A DNA stretch of 64,000 bases from Cymbidium sinense (lineage: Eukaryota > Streptophyta > Magnoliopsida > Asparagales > Orchidaceae), in NCBI GenBank assembly GCA_021442155.1, contig CM038214.1, forward strand, positions 143,502,488 through 143,566,487, written 5' to 3'. Made by a program: the position numbers and the translations under genes. The notes under the pieces were generated by a model, which saw nothing but the letters and a program-made list of their open reading frames with translations, did no database searches and was not told the origin of the DNA. Positions 1 through 12,140 of the stretch are shown in pieces; the stretch's first letter is position 1, and the number at the start of each line of letters is the position of its first letter.

Positions 1-1761
1 TTCTTAGGGGTTACATTTTGGTTTATTAGGTTTTAGGGTTTAAGTTTATTTTTTTAATTTATTTAGATACTTTTGGTTTAGGTTTCGATTTGAGGTTTAG
101 GGTTTACAGTTTTTTAGGGTTTAGGATTGTAGGTTTAGGGTATAGGGTTTATGGTTGCAGGTTTAGGGTTTATGGTTGTTGGTTTTGTGTTTAGGGATTA
201 GGGTTTGTGGGTATTAGGTTTATGTTTTAGGGTTTAAGGTTTAGGGTTAGGATTTAGGGTTTAGGGTTGTAGGTTTAAGGTTTAGGGATTTAGGGTTTAT
301 GGTTTTTTTAAATTAAGTAATCTAGTAGGTTTAGGTTTATTTTGTTTATTTTTTTTATTCTAGTTTATTTTATTTTTTATTTTTATTTAGGTTTATTTTT
401 TTATTTTTTTATTTAGTTTATTAATTTTAGGTTTATTTATTTTAGTTTAGGTTTTTTATTTTAGTTTATTTTTTAGGTTTAGGTTTAGGTTTAGGTTTAT
501 TTTTAGTTGAGTTATATTTGTATTTTTTTTGTTTTGTTGGTTTTATTTTTAATTTTAGTTTTAGGCTTTTATTTAATTTTTTTAGGTTTAGGTTTTAGGT
601 TTTGATTTTAGGCTTATTTTTAGGTTTTATTTTTAGTTTAGGTTTAAGTTTATTTTTACTTTATTTTATTTAGTTTAGGTTTATGTTTAGGTTATTTTAT
701 GTTTAGGTTTAGGTTATTTATTTTAGTTTAGTTTATTTTAGTTTAGGTTTATGTTTATTTTGTTTATTTTATTTTTATTTTAGGTTTAGGTTATTTTTAG
801 TTCAGGGTTTAGGTTTTATTTTTTATTTATTTTTAGGTTTTTTTAGGTTTAGGTTTATTTTATTTTTATACTTTTAGTTTTTATTTTATTTAAGATTTTT
901 ATTGTTAAGTTTATTTTATTAAGTTTAGTTTAGGATTTAATTTTTATTTTGTTTATTTCTTATTTCTTATTTTATTTTATTTTAGTTTTAGATCCAGGTT
1001 TTAATTTAGGTTTTATTATTTTATTTTTATTTTTTTGGGTTTAAGATTTTATATATTTTATTTTAGGTTTGATTTAGTTTTGTTTAGGTTTTAGGGTTTA
1101 GGGTTTACGATTTAGGGGTTAGGGTTTAGGGTTTAGGGTTAGGGTTTAGGTTTAGGGTTAGGGTTTAAGAGTTTAGTGTTTATGCTTTAAGTGCTTCGTG
1201 GTTTAAGTTTTTTTTAAATTAAGTAAACTTGTTAGTTTAGGTTTATTTAGTTTATTTGAATTTTTTGTTTGATTAATTTTTATTTTGTATTTTTATTTAT
1301 TATTATTTTATTATTTTTATTTAGTTTAGTTTATTTAGTTTAATTTAGCTTTTTATTTTATTTTATTTTTTAGGATTAGGTTTATTTTTAATTGAGTTTT
1401 ATTTTAATTTTATTTTAGGTTTAGGTTTTATTTTTTATTTTATGTTCATTTATGTTTTATTTTATTTTCTATGTTTAGTTTAGGTTTTATTTTAAGTTTA
1501 TTTTTATGTTTTATTTTTTAGTTTAGTTATGTTTATTTTAGTTTATTATATTTTATTTAGTTTAGGTTTAAGTTTAAGTTTACTTTATTTTAGTTTAGGT
1601 TTAGGTTTAGGGTTTGTGGTTTAAGGTTTTGGGTTTAGGTTTTAGGGTTTAGGGTTTTTGGGTTTAGGGTTTAGGGTTTACGATTTAGGGTTAAGGGTTT
1701 AGCTTTTAGGTTTAAGGATTGGGTTTTAGTTTAGGGTTTAGGGTTTTTCATATATATGTCA
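1..1761 (+). repeat. Degenerate telomere-like array, G-rich strand on +
   Basis: TTTAGGG clusters (1-300, 1085-1190, 1600-1745) alternate with long TTTATTT/TTTAGG stretches. The marker word AAATTAAGTAA(AC) follows a TTTAGGG cluster at about 310 and 1217. No gene is visible. Repeat identity is read directly; interstitial status is inferred from the degeneracy. Confidence 0.93.
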
Positions 1762-2240
1762 TTTTAACAGAGAATAAATTCAGATTCAACATTTTTTCTT
1801 TTCGATTTGATCAAACATGTAACACACCAAGTTTTCTAAAACACAAGTGATGAGATAGATAAAAAATGAGCACACATAGAGCAAATTAGAAGCCCTAGAT
1901 AAGTAGAACTGTTTCTATTATAAAGGCACAGTTCCATATGCACCAGATCGAATCGACCGTTCTTCAGTTTCTCCAGTTCTCATCAAAACTACCTCAGCCA
2001 TTTCAGTAGCAGGATCCACCATCATATCCCCGATCTCTCCCTCCGCCACCACCACAGTTGTAACCTCCATCGCTCCTCCCACCACCATAATCACCACTAC
2101 TCTGACCACCACCTCCATATCCACCATCACCTCTAAATCCCTGACCACCAATGTGATAACCGTCCCTCGCCTCCACCATAAGATCTAGACTAAGGCTGGT
2201 TGATGGTGATGTTCCTGACGTGAAGGTTCTGCCCATTCTT
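1762..2240 (-). pseudogene. GRP retro-fragment, copy A
   Basis: This is the 3' part of a plant glycine-rich RNA-binding protein (RRM class) transcript. In sense order (minus strand) it opens with KNGQNL and HVRNITINQ, the end of an RRM. A glycine-rich tail follows (GGYGGGGQSSGDYGGGRSDG, then GRDRGYDGGS), then DENWRN and a TGA at 1974-1976, about 210 bp of 3' UTR and a short A tract at 1762-1765. A stop and a frame change lie between the RRM remnant and the Gly tail. The rest of the RRM, the start codon and any promoter are absent, so it cannot make the protein. Upstream in sense it meets CCTAAACCCTAAG directly; downstream it returns to CCCTAAA after a short AT-rich spacer. The family call is secure; the parent gene is not in the window. 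Confidence 0.88.
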
Positions 2241-2476
2241 AGGGTTTAGGTTTAGGTTTATTAAGTTTTAAGGTATAGGTTTATTTTTAATCTATTTAGT
2301 TAGTTTAGGTTTAGGTTTAGTATTTGAGGTTTAGGGTTTAGGGTTTAGGGTTTAGGGTTAGGGTTAGGGTTTAAGGTTTAGGGTTTAGGGTTTATGGTTT
2401 TAGGGTTTATGCTTTTAGGTTTACGGTTTAGGGTTAGGGTTTAGGGTTTAAGGTTTAGGGTTTAGGTTTTTTAGGA
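2241..2476 (+). repeat. TTTAGGG-rich segment with conserved GRP-unit flank
   Basis: The first 70 bp (TTTATTAAGTTTTAAGG..., then TTAATCTATTTAGTTAG) form the flank seen beside most GRP copies. After it come several perfect TTTAGGG units and TTAGGG variants. Confidence 0.85.
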
Positions 2477-2892
2477 TTTTTTTAGAGAACCCCATATAGG
2501 GGAATTTTATTGCCGCAAAAAGGGCTTACAAGGTCCTTAAGAGGAAATAAACTCAAGATCTACTACTCAAAGAGCTACAAATAGCCTAGAGAGTAAATCC
2601 CATATCTAAATACAATCAAAACAAAGCAAAAAAAGAAAGGAAAGCAAAAGAAATAAGATGATCAAAGAGAATAGCCATTGGACCACCTTCATCAAAAAAT
2701 CTTGAGGATGAGAGAAGCCTATGACTCCACAAGAGAAGGAACCTACAAAAAAAATAGCACATAATCTGCAAATATCTAGAAGAAAGAGTTAGCACAGTTA
2801 AGGTGATACAACTCAAATTGAATGTAAAATCAGAATAAAATGAGAGAATTATAGAGTAGTGTGTGGGAATAGGCTCAGGCTCAATCACATAA
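2477..2892 (-). mobile_element. 5'-truncated A-tailed LINE-like insertion, copy 1
   Basis: This non-telomeric, A-rich (on +) block has a sense strand ending in AATAAA-containing sequence and a run of seven A (2477-2483), followed by CCTAAA repeats. It aligns with the copies near 49.1 and 58.8 kb: all share GAGCTACAA...CCTAgAGAG..TAAATCCC, and this one and the 49-kb copy share AGGCTCAGGCTCAAT. No reverse transcriptase is present here. I call it a truncated LINE-like 3' end because of the A tail, the variable 5' end and the repeated occurrence. A 90-codon minus-strand frame has no recognisable domain and is probably chance. Confidence 0.65.
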
Positions 2893-4540
2893 AATTTTAG
2901 TTTAGTTTATTTTAGTTTATGTTTAGGTTTATTTTCATTTTAGGATTATATTTTTTTAGTTTAGGTTTAGATTTTATTTTTAGGTTTACTTTTTTATGTT
3001 CAGGCTTTTATTTAGTTTTTATTTAATTTTATTTTAGGTTTATTTTAGGTTAATTTTATTTTTATTTTATGTTTAGTTTTTATTTTATTTAGGTTTTTGA
3101 CTCTAAGGTTTATTTTATTTTTTAGATTAATTTAGGTTTTTATTTATTTTATTTTTGTTTATTTTATTTAGTTTATTTTATTATATTTTTAGGTTTAGGT
3201 TTTAGTTGATGCTGTTATTTTATTCTATTTATTTTATTTTATTTAGGTTTAGATTTTTTTTTTTAGGTTTTATTTAGTTTAGGTTTAGACTTTTAGATTT
3301 CTAGCATTCATGGTTTACAGATTAGGGTTTAGGGTTTAGGGTTTAGGGTTTAGGATTTTAGGGTTTTGTGGGTTTAGGTTTGTGGTTAAGCCAGCTTTAG
3401 TTTTATGGTTTAGGATTTGTTAGGGTTTAAGGTTTGGTTTTAGGCTTTATTTTAGGCTTTAAGGTTTAGTTTAGGCTTTAAGCTTGGGTTTTAGTTGAGT
3501 TTATTATTTTTTTTTAATTATTTAGTTAGTTTATTAGTTTTAATTTATTAGTTTTTAAGTTTATTTATTTATTTAATTTAGGTTTATGTTTATTTATTTA
3601 ATTTATTTAGGTTTAGGTTTAGGTTTTATTTAGTTTAGTTTAGTTTTATTTTTTATTTTTTGTTTATTATTTAGGTTTATGTTTAGTTTAGGTTTATTTT
3701 TATATATTTATTTAGTTTATTTATTTAGTTTTGTTATTTTATTTTAGGTTTAAGTTTTATTTAGTTTTATTTAGTTTAGGTTTAGTTTATTTTTGGGTTT
3801 AGTTTTAGGGTTTAAGTTTATTTAGTTGTTGTTTAGGTGTAGGTTTAGGTTTATTTTAGTTTAGTTAATTTTATTTAGTTTAGGTTCATTAATTTATTTT
3901 AGTTTATTTTATTTATTTAGGTTTAGGTTTATTTAGGTTTAGGTTTTATTTAGTTTATTTTAGTTTTGGGTTTTAGTTTAGGTTATTTAGTTTAGTTTAG
4001 GTTTATTTATTTTATTTTTATTTTTATTTTTATTTATTTATTTTAGCTTAGGTTTATTTAGTTTATTTATTTATTTAGTTTATTTTTTATATAGGTTTAG
4101 GTTTAGGCTTTTTATTTTTAGTTTTAGGTTGATTTGGTTTAGCTAAATTTAGGATTTATTTTTAGCTTAGTTTATTTAATTTATTTTTTATTTTAGGTTT
4201 ATTTATTTAAGTTTAGTTTAGGTTTAAGTTAATTTTTATTTAGTTTAGTTTATTTGTTTAGTTTAATATTAGGTTTAAATTTATGTTCAAGTTTAGGTTA
4301 AGGTTTAGGTTTAAGTTTATTTTATTTTGTTTAGTTTTATTTAGTTTAGGTTTAGAGTTTAGGTTTAGTTTAGTTTAGGTTTTAGGTTTACTTTTATTTT
4401 AAGTTTATTTTTAGATTAGTTTATTATTTAGTTTTGTTTAGGTTTAGGTTTATTTTATTTATTTATTTTATTTAGTTTATTTTTTTTTATTTTAGGTTTT
4501 AGGTTTAGGTTTTGGTTTAGGTTTATTTATTTAGTTTAGG
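2893..4540 (+). repeat. Degenerate TTTAGG/TTTATTT array
   Basis: Mostly TTTAGTTTAGG and TTTATTTTA words, with a short TTTAGGG cluster at about 3310-3400. No coding signal. Confidence 0.92.
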
Positions 4541-5395
4541 TCTTAATTTGTATGTTATTAGGTTTTATTAGTATTTAGTATTTTAGGTATTATTAGTATT
4601 TTATCTAGTTTATTTCTTTATTATTATTTATTAGTTTATTAGTTAAATTAGTTTTATTATTACTATTAGTTAGTTTCTTAGGTTTGTTTATTATTATTAT
4701 TATATTTAGTATATTTATTTAGGTTTTATTAGTTATTTAGTTTATTATTATTTTAGTTATTAGTTTTATTTAGTTTAATTTATTATTAGTTTATTAGTTT
4801 AGTGTTAGTTATTATTAGTTATTTAGTTTTAGTTTATTAGTTTTTTCATTTTATTATTAGTTTTAGCTATTATTATTTAGTTAGTTTATTATTAGGTTTA
4901 GTTAGTTTATTAGTTTATTAATTTACTTTAATTATAAGTTTTAGTTATTAGTTATTATTAGTTATTTATTAATTATTTAGTTAGTTTATTAGTTTTAGTT
5001 TATTATATTAGTTTTAGTTTTTAGTTAGTTTATTATTAGTTTAGTTATTGGGTTTAGTTTTTTCTTAGTTATTTTATTGATTATGTTTAGGGTTTAGTTT
5101 ATTAGTTAGTTCTTTATTAGGGTTTAATTTAGTTAGTTTATTATTTAATTTAGTTAATAGTTTATGTTTAGTTTTTATTAGTTTTATTGGGTCTAGTATT
5201 TTTTTTATGTTTAATTTAGTTATTACTTAATTAGTTTAGTTAGTTTTATTATTATTAGTTTATTAATTATTATTTAATTAGTTTAGTTTAGTTAGTTTTA
5301 TTAGTTTTTGTTTTAGTTTATTATTAGTTTATATTTATTATTAATTTATTAGTTTTAGTTAGTTTAGTGTAGTGTTTTATTAGTTTCTTATTTGG
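4541..5395 (+). repeat. TTATTAG-type block
   Basis: The word content changes from TTTAGG to TTATTAG, TTAGTTTATTAG and GTTATTA, with little GGG. The same kind of block lies at 10,680-11,034 and, reverse-complemented, at 34,106-35,045. Here it lies about 190 bp from the A-tract end of GRP copy B, the same spacing as between GRP copy G and its block, so it looks like a fixed part of one repeat unit. Confidence 0.85.
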
Positions 5396-5583
5396 GTTTA
5401 GGGTTTAGGGTTTAGGTTGGTTTGGGGTTTAGTAGGGTTAAGGGGTTTAGTTTAGGTTTAAGGATTAGGGTTAGTTTGTGGTTTAGCATTTAGGGTTAGT
5501 AATTTTTTTTTTAGGTTTTATAGTTTAGGGTTTAGGTTTTAGGTTTACGGTTCACACTTTAGTTTGGGTTTTAGGGATTTTGG
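5396..5583 (+). repeat. TTTAGGG cluster between TTATTAG block and GRP copy B
   Basis: Degenerate TTTAGGG repeats that continue straight into the T run (A tract in sense) ending GRP copy B. Confidence 0.85.
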
Positions 5584-6009
5584 TTTTTTTAATAGAGAAC
5601 AAATTCAGAATCAACATTCCTTCTTTTTGATTTCATCAGTCAAGTAACACACCAAGTTCTCAAAGACATAGAAAACTAGACTATCTCTACTGTAAAGACA
5701 TAGTTCCATAAGTAGCATATCGGATCGGCCATTCTTCAGTTTCTCCATTCCCCATCAGAACCACCCCGGCCTCTCGAGTAGTTCGATCTGGCATCATATC
5801 TACAATCTTTCCCTCCGCCACCACCATAGCTATAACCTCCGTCACTCCTCCTACCTCCATTACCACCACTGCTCTGACAACCACCACCATATCCACCAGC
5901 ACCTCTAGATCCCCCACCACCACTATGATAACCACCGCCTCCACTGCTAGATCTAGACTGAGCCTGGTTGACGATGATGTTCCTACCATCAAGGTTCTAC
6001 CCATTCTTA
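5584..6009 (-). pseudogene. GRP retro-fragment, copy B (best-preserved frame)
   Basis: In sense the frame reads KNG-stop-NLDGRNIIVNQAQSRSS, the exact end of a plant GRP RRM. It continues without a frameshift through a glycine-rich tail (GGGGYHSGGGGSRGAGG, QSSGGNGGRRSDGG, YSRGRGGSDGEWRN) to a TGA at 5736-5738, about 105 codons in all. The only in-frame lesion is Gln CAG to TAG at the third residue; copy G carries the same change. A 3' UTR of about 145 bp and an A tract at 5584-5590 follow. The N-terminal RRM with RNP2/RNP1 is missing, as are a start codon and promoter. The sense 5' edge abuts CCTAAACATTAAG. Intact family members bind RNA in nucleus and cytoplasm; this fragment should not. Confidence 0.92.
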
Positions 6010-7074
6010 ATGTTTAGGTTTAGCTTTATTTTATTGGATTTTAGGATTTAGGTTTATTTCTTAATTTATTTAGACACTTTAGGTTTAGGTTTAGGGTTTA
6101 GGTTTTAGGGGTTAGGGTTTAGAATTTATGTTTAGGGTTTAGGGTTTAGGGTTTAGCATTTAGGGTTTAGGGTTTAGATTTTTAGGGTTTATGCTTTTAG
6201 AGTTTTGAGTTTAGGGCTAGGGTTAGGGTTTAATGTTTAGGTTTAAGGGTTTAGGGTTTGGTGGTCAGAGTTTAGGGTATAGGGTTTTTTTTTTTAATTA
6301 AGTAAACCAATAGGTTTAAGTTTCTTTAGTTTATTTTATTTTTTTATTTTTATTTAGGTTTATTTTTTATTTTTATTTAGTTTAATTTATTTATTTTAGA
6401 TTTATTTATTTTACTTTAGGTTTTTTTATTTTAGTTTATTTCTTAAGTATAGGTCAATGTTTAAATTTATTTTTTAGTTGAGTTTTATTTTTATTTTCTT
6501 TTTTAAGTTTAGGTTTTATTTCTTATTTTTAGGTTTAGGTTCAGGTTTTTATTTTATTTTTTTTAGCTTTAGGTTTTAGGTTTATATTTTTAGTTTATTT
6601 TTTTATTTTAGGTTTAAGTTTATTTTTAGTTTATTTTATTTTATTTAGCTTAGGTTTAGGTTTAGTTTTAAATATTTTAGTTTATTTTATTTGAGTTTAT
6701 GTTTAGGTTTATTTTATTTTGTTTATTTTATTTTCATTTTAGGTTTAATTTTTTTTTTTAGTTTTTAAATTTTTTTTTTATTTATTTTAGGTTTGTTTTA
6801 AGTTTATTTTTAAGGTTTAGGTTTTATTTAGTTTTATTTTACATTATTTTTAGGTTTATTTTATTTTATTTTACATTTAGTTTTTTATTTTATTTAGGTT
6901 TTAATTCCTTAAGTTTATTTTATTTCGTAGTTTAATTTATGTTTTTATTTATTTTATTTTAGTTTAAATTTATTTTTATTTTATTTTATTTTTAGGTTTA
7001 GATTTAGGTTTAAATTTAGGTGTTTATTTAAGTTTTTTATCTTTAGGTTTTATTTATTTATGTTTAAGTAGGAT
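6010..7074 (+). repeat. Degenerate telomere-like array
   Basis: Begins with the conserved GRP flank (TTTATTTCTTAATTTATTTAG), then a TTTAGGG cluster to about 6290, then the marker TTAATTAAGTAAACC at about 6296, then TTTATTT-rich sequence. No gene seen. Confidence 0.9.
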
Positions 7075-7290
7075 TTAGTAGGGTCTGTGGCTCAGGGTAC
7101 TGGGTAGGTGGCCCAGGGTAGTTTAGATTATGGCTCAGGGCTTTTAGGCAGGGTGAGTAGTTTAGCCAGGGAGTTGGTGAGTTTAGGTCATGGCCTGGTT
7201 AGGGCTCAGTGATCAAGCCCAGGGCTCATGGTAGTGTAGGTAGAGTCATTTGATAGTGGGTTTGGGGATTTAGTGTTTAGTAGGCCTGGG
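7075..7290 (+). repeat. GC-richer TGGCYCAGGG-type block
   Basis: Words such as GGCTCAGGG, GGCCCAGGG and GGGCTCAGTG recur at irregular spacing within telomere-like sequence. The same words appear in other blocks with the same polarity relative to the G-rich strand. No protein family is encoded. Confidence 0.7.
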
Positions 7291-7995
7291 GTTTGTGGTT
7301 ATTTAATTTAAATCCATTAAGTCTAGGTTTGTTTTATTTTTATTTAGTTTACTTTTTTTATTTTATTTTGTTTTATCTAGTTTATTTTATTTATTTTACA
7401 CGCTTTTTATTTTAGATTATTTTAAGGTTTAGAATGATTTATGTTTTTTAGTTTAGTTTTCTTTTTATTTTATTTTTTTTAGGTTTAGGTTTTATTTTAA
7501 AATTTTGGTTTCTAGGTTTTAGGGTTTTATTTTTGGTTAATTTTTTAGGTTTTATTTTTTAGTGATTTAATTTAATTTAATTTAATTTAATTTAATTTAA
7601 TTTTATTTTAGTTTAATGTAGTTTAGATATTTTAATGCCAGTTTAGGTTTTATTTATTTTAGTTTAGGTTTAAGTTTATTTTATTTTGTTTATTTGAGGT
7701 TTAGGTTTTTTTTAGTTTAGGGTTTAGGTTTTATTTTTTATTTATTTTTAGGTTTTATTTTTAAGTTTATGTTTTTATTTAGTTTTTATTTTATTTTAAT
7801 TTAGTTTATTTTATTTATATTTTACATTTAGTTTTTTAATTTTATTTAGGTTTAGTTTTAGCTTTCTTTAGTTTTAATTTAGTTTATGTTTTATTTATTA
7901 TTTTAGTTTAGTTTATTTTTTATTTTATTTTATTTATTTAGGTTTAGCCTTTAACATCTTTTAATTTTTTTATCTAGTCTTTTTAGGTTTAGGTG
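7291..7995 (+). repeat. TTTATTT-rich array with an AATTT microsatellite
   Basis: AT-rich degenerate array. A pentanucleotide (TTTAA)n run of about eight units occupies about 7565-7602. No gene seen. Confidence 0.9.
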
Positions 7996-8545
7996 GGTAG
8001 GGTCAGTTAGGGCATGTGGGCCAGGTCTCAGTTTTTTAGGTGTTTGGGTTTTGGGGTTTAGGGTTTAACATTAGCTGCCCAGTGGCTCAGTAGGGTAGGG
8101 CCTGTGAGTCAGATTGATGGCTCAGTCTGCTTTAGGGTTAGCCTTAGCTTTGCCCAGATCAGTGTGATCAGAGCATCTTTAACATTTAGGGCCAGGGTCA
8201 TGGCCAAGATCTGGGCCTGGATGGTGTTTTTTGGCTGGCCTGAGCTCACGCTCAGGTCAATGGCTCAAAGTCATGGAGCTCAGGGCCTTTAAATTGGGCC
8301 TTTGAGTCAGGGCCAGGTTTGGTTTAGTTTAGTGGCCTTAGTGGCCCAGGGTTTGACTATAGCCAGGGCTTTATGGCCCAGATCTGGTTTTTTTGGTGGA
8401 TCAGTATCAGGGCCTTGCCTCAGCCTAGTGCCCATTTGGCCTGGCTCAGGATCTAGAAAAACCAGTAGGGTCTTACTTGTTTAGCCAGTACAGAGCCTTT
8501 AAAAGTTTAGCTTGTTTTAACCTCATGCAAGGTTGGTCTGGCAGT
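7996..8545 (+). repeat. GC-richer TGGCYCAGGG-type block, longest example
   Basis: Dense GGCCCAGGG, GGCCTTA, GGCTCAGG and GGGCCAGG words over about 550 bp. Short plus-strand frames of about 60 codons at 8104-8292 and 8302-8484 exist only because the block is GC-richer and stop-poor. Their translations are low complexity and match no family I know. Confidence 0.7.
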
Positions 8546-10679
8546 ATGTTTATTTACTCTATAGTTTACTTTTTTCTTTAGTTTTAGGTTTTATTTATTT
8601 TAGGGTTTTATTTTAGTTTAGTTTAGTATTCATTTAGCTTTATTTTCTTATTTATTTATTTAGGTTTAGGTTATGTTTGTTTTATTATTTTATCTAGTTT
8701 AGGTTTATTTTAGTAGTTTATGTCTTTAAGCTCAGTTAATTTTTTTAGGTTTATTTATTTATTTAGTTTATTTATTTTAGCTTTTAGTATGGTTTAGTTT
8801 ATTTATTTAGTTTAGTTTACATTATCATAAGTGTTATTTTAGTTTATAAGTTTAGTGGTTTAGCTATGGTTTTGGTTTAGGTTTTATTTAGTTTATTTAG
8901 TTTTTTTTTATTTATTTATTTAATTTAATTTATTTAGTTTAGGTTTTATTTTATTTAGGTTTGGAGATTTTATTTATTATTTTATTTTGTTTATTTTAGG
9001 TTTAGTATAGTTTAAGTTTATTTTATTTCATTTAGGTTGACTTTTATTTGTGGTTTATTTATTTAGTTTAGGTTTATTTGGGTTTATTTAGGTTTTTTAT
9101 TTTTGGTTTATTTATTTATTCTTTTAGATTTTATTTGTATTTTTATTAGTTTTATTTATTTAGTTTATTTATGTTTATTGGTTTATTTTAGTCCAGGTTT
9201 AGGTTTATTTATTTTATTTATGTTTTAGTTTATTTAGTTTAGTTTAGTTTATTTATTTAGTTTATTTTATTTATTTTTGGTTTAGGTTTATTTTATTTAG
9301 TTTATTTATTTATTAGTTTAGATTATGTTTTATTTAGTTTATTTATTTATTTATTTATTTTAGAGTTTGTTTAGGTTTATTTAAGATAGGTTTAATCTAG
9401 GTTTATTTTTTATTTCTTTATTTAGTTTATTTATTTAGTGTTAGGTTTAGTTTATTTGTTTAGGTTTAGTTTAGGTTTATTTTTTAGTTTTAGTTTATTT
9501 TGGGTTTAGATTTAGTTTAGGGTTTGGTTAGGTTTATCTTTATTTTTTTATTTATTTTAGGTTTATTTCTTCCATTTAGTTTATTTTTATAAATTTTATT
9601 TAAATTACTTTATTTTAGTTTGTTGTTTTATTTATTTTTGTTCATTTTTTTATTTTAGTTAGTTTAGGTTTAGGTTTTTATTTTAGGTTTAGGTTTAGGT
9701 TTACATTTTTATTTTATTTTATTTTATTTATATCTATTTAGTTTAGTTTATTTTATTTTATTTATTTAGGTTTATTTAGTTTATTTATTTAGTTTATGGT
9801 TTATTTTATTTTAGGTTTAGGTTTTATTTAGGTTAGGTTTAGTTTATTTTTAGGTTTAGGTTTAGGGTTCAGGTTTATTTAGTTTTAGTTTAGGTTTTGG
9901 TTTAGGTTTATTTTAGTTTAATTTTTTTATTTAGTTTAGGCTTATTTATTTAGTTTAGTTTATTTTATTTGTTTAGGTTTAGGTTTATTAAGGTTTAGGT
10001 TTTATTTAGTTTATTTTAGTTTAGGTTTTTTGTTTAGTTTATTTAGTTTAGTTTAGGTTTACTTAGTTTATTTTTATTTTTATTTTTATTTATTTATTTT
10101 AGTTGAGGTTTATTTAGTTTATTTATTTATTTAATTTATTTATTATTTATTTATTGTTTAGGTTTAGGCTTAAGTTTATTTTTAGTATTTAGGTTTAGGT
10201 TTAAGTTTAGGTTTAGTTTAGGTTTTATTATTTAGTTTAGTTTATTTAGTTCAATTTATTTAATTTATTTATTTTTTATTTTAGGTTTATTTATTTAGAT
10301 TTAGTTTAGGTTCTGGTTTATTTTTGTATAGTTTAGTTTATTTATTTAGTTTAGGATTAGGTTTAGGTTTATGTTTAGGTTTAGGTTAAGGTTTAGATTT
10401 ATTTTATTTAGTTTAAGTTTATTTAGTTTAGGTCTAGTTTATTTAGTTTAGGTTTAGGGTTTAGGTTTAGTTTAGTTTAGGGTTTAGGGTTTAGGTTTAG
10501 TTTAGTTTAGGGTTTAGGTTTTGGTATAGGTTTATTTTAGGTTTATTTTTAGTTTAGTTTATTATTTAGTTTAGTTTAGGTTTATGTTTATTTTATTTAT
10601 TATTTTATTTAGTTTGTTTTTTAGGTTTAAGTTTAGGTTTAGTTTAGGTTTATTTATTTAGTTTAGGTCTTAGTTTTTA
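8546..10679 (+). repeat. Degenerate TTTAGG/TTTATTTAG array
   Basis: More than 2 kb of TTTATTTAGTTTA and TTTAGGTTTA words with few perfect TTTAGGG units. No coding or RNA gene visible. Confidence 0.92.
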
Positions 10680-10889
10680 TGTTATTAGGTTTTATTATTA
10701 TTTAGTGTTTTTTTAGATTTTATTAGTTTTTAGTTTAGTTTATTTATTATTATAATTTATTAGTTTATTAGTTTTTTGTTAGTTTTATTAGTTTATTATT
10801 ATTTGTTAGTTTCTTAGGTAGGTTTATTATTATTATATTTACTACATTTATTTATGTTTTATTTATTGTTTAGTTTATTATTTGTTTGG

Positions 10890-10922
<33 letters not shown>

Positions 10923-11034
10923 GTTATTATTATTATTAGTTTAGTTATTTATTTTATTTAGTTTAATTTATTATTAGTTTAACAGTTTAACGTTAGTTAT
11001 TATTAGATATTTAGTTTTAGTTGATTAGTTTTTT
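10680..11034 (+). repeat. TTATTAG-type block ending at the inversion junction
   Basis: Same word set as 4541-5395, including a (TTA)n microsatellite at about 10,893-10,938. It ends abruptly at 11,034, where the 3' UTR of GRP copy C begins in the opposite polarity. Confidence 0.85.
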
Positions 11035-11182
11035 AGTTATCTAAGGTTGTTAATTTGCTCTATGTGTGCACATTTTTTATTTATGTCATCGCTTGTGTTT
11101 TAGAAAACTTGGTGTGTTACTTGATTGATGAATTCAAAAAGAAGAAATGTTGAATCTGAATTTGTTCTCTATTAAAAAAAAA
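11035..11182 (+). pseudogene. GRP retro-fragment, copy C (3' UTR only)
   Basis: Only the GRP 3' UTR remains. It opens AGTTATCTAAGG, matching AGTTATCTAGGG in copy E, and runs through AACTTGGTGTGTTAC and GAATTTGTTCTCTATT to an A tract at 11,173-11,182, after which CCCTAAA begins. All coding sequence is gone. It sits exactly where array polarity switches from G-rich to C-rich on +, so I read its left end as a rearrangement breakpoint and not as original 5' truncation. Identity rests on alignment with eleven other copies in the window. Confidence 0.88.
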
Positions 11183-11894
11183 TCATAAACCCTAAACCCT
11201 AAACTAAAACCTGAACCCTAAACCTAAAACCTAAACTCTAAACCTTAAACCCTAAACCCTAAAACCATAAACCCTCAACTCTAAACCACTAAAAAACTAA
11301 ACCACAACCACACCACAATTAAAACCAAAATAAAATAAAATAAATAAAATAAAATAAAACATACTAAACAAACCTAAACTAAAGAAAAAATAAACCACTG
11401 AAATAAAATAATTAAAACCTAAACTAAACTAAAAAATTAAACTAAATAAAATAAAAATAATATAAAAAAACTAAATAAAATAAAAAAATAATCCTAAAAA
11501 AATAAACAATTAAATCTAAACTAAAGAAACCTAAACCTAAAATAAAATAAAATAAACTTACCTAAACTACTAAACTATAAAATAAAAAAATCTAAACCTA
11601 AATTCAAATAAAATAAACTAAAATAAACTACATATCTTAACAAATACCTAAATAAACCTAAAATGAAACTAAATACTAAAATAAAATAAAATAAAACCTA
11701 AAACTCAAATAAAATAAAACCTAAACTTAAAAATAATAAAATAAAACTAAACTAAAATAAACCTAAACATACTAAATGAAAATAAAGATAAATGAGATCT
11801 AAACTAATAAATACTAAAATAAAAATAAATAAATAAATCTAAATAAAGATAAACTAAAATAAATGAAAGATAAATAAATGACCTAAATATTTTG
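11183..11894 (-). repeat. Degenerate telomere-like array, G-rich strand on -
   Basis: CCCTAAA-rich to about 11,320, then AAATAAA/CCTAAA words. No gene seen. Confidence 0.92.
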
Positions 11895-12140
11895 CATGCT
11901 TTAAAAGGCTGACCCTCCATACTCTACCAAACTGAGCCAACATACCCAAACCCTGATCACTGAGCTCACAGGCCCCCTACCAAAATAAACCCAGGCCACA
12001 GGCCAAAACTACTTAAAAGGCAGCATGTCTTGGGCCTGAGCCTGGGCCCTAAATCTGAGCACCTGATCCACTCTAGCCATACTGAAAACCATAACACACT
12101 GATCCACCACCAGAGGCGTACATGCCTCTGGGCCTGATAA
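11895..12140 (-). repeat. GC-richer CCCTGRGCCA-type block
   Basis: CTGAGCC, GGGCCTGAG and CTGGGCCCT words, reverse complements of those at 7-8.5 kb. Contains a short CAGAGGCgtacatGCCTCTG inverted repeat at about 12,111-12,130. Confidence 0.65.

Noticed and set aside
1..300. A functional chromosome end
   Set aside because: Repeats are highly degenerate, polarity changes twice, and many kilobases contain old LINEs and pseudogenes.
1762..2240. A functional glycine-rich RNA-binding protein gene
   Set aside because: All copies lack RNP1/RNP2, the start codon and upstream sequence, and most have stops or frameshifts.
5687..6004. 105-codon valine-rich minus-strand ORF
   Set aside because: It is the GRP glycine-rich DNA (GGT repeats) read in the wrong frame; the true frame gives a Gly-rich tail ending in WRN.
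11000..11200. Head-to-head telomere fusion (G-rich to C-rich on +), as in ancient chromosome fusions
   Set aside because: The orientation fits a fusion, but the junction holds a truncated GRP UTR, and a matching opposite switch at 37,542 carries the orphan GRP flank. An inversion explains both.
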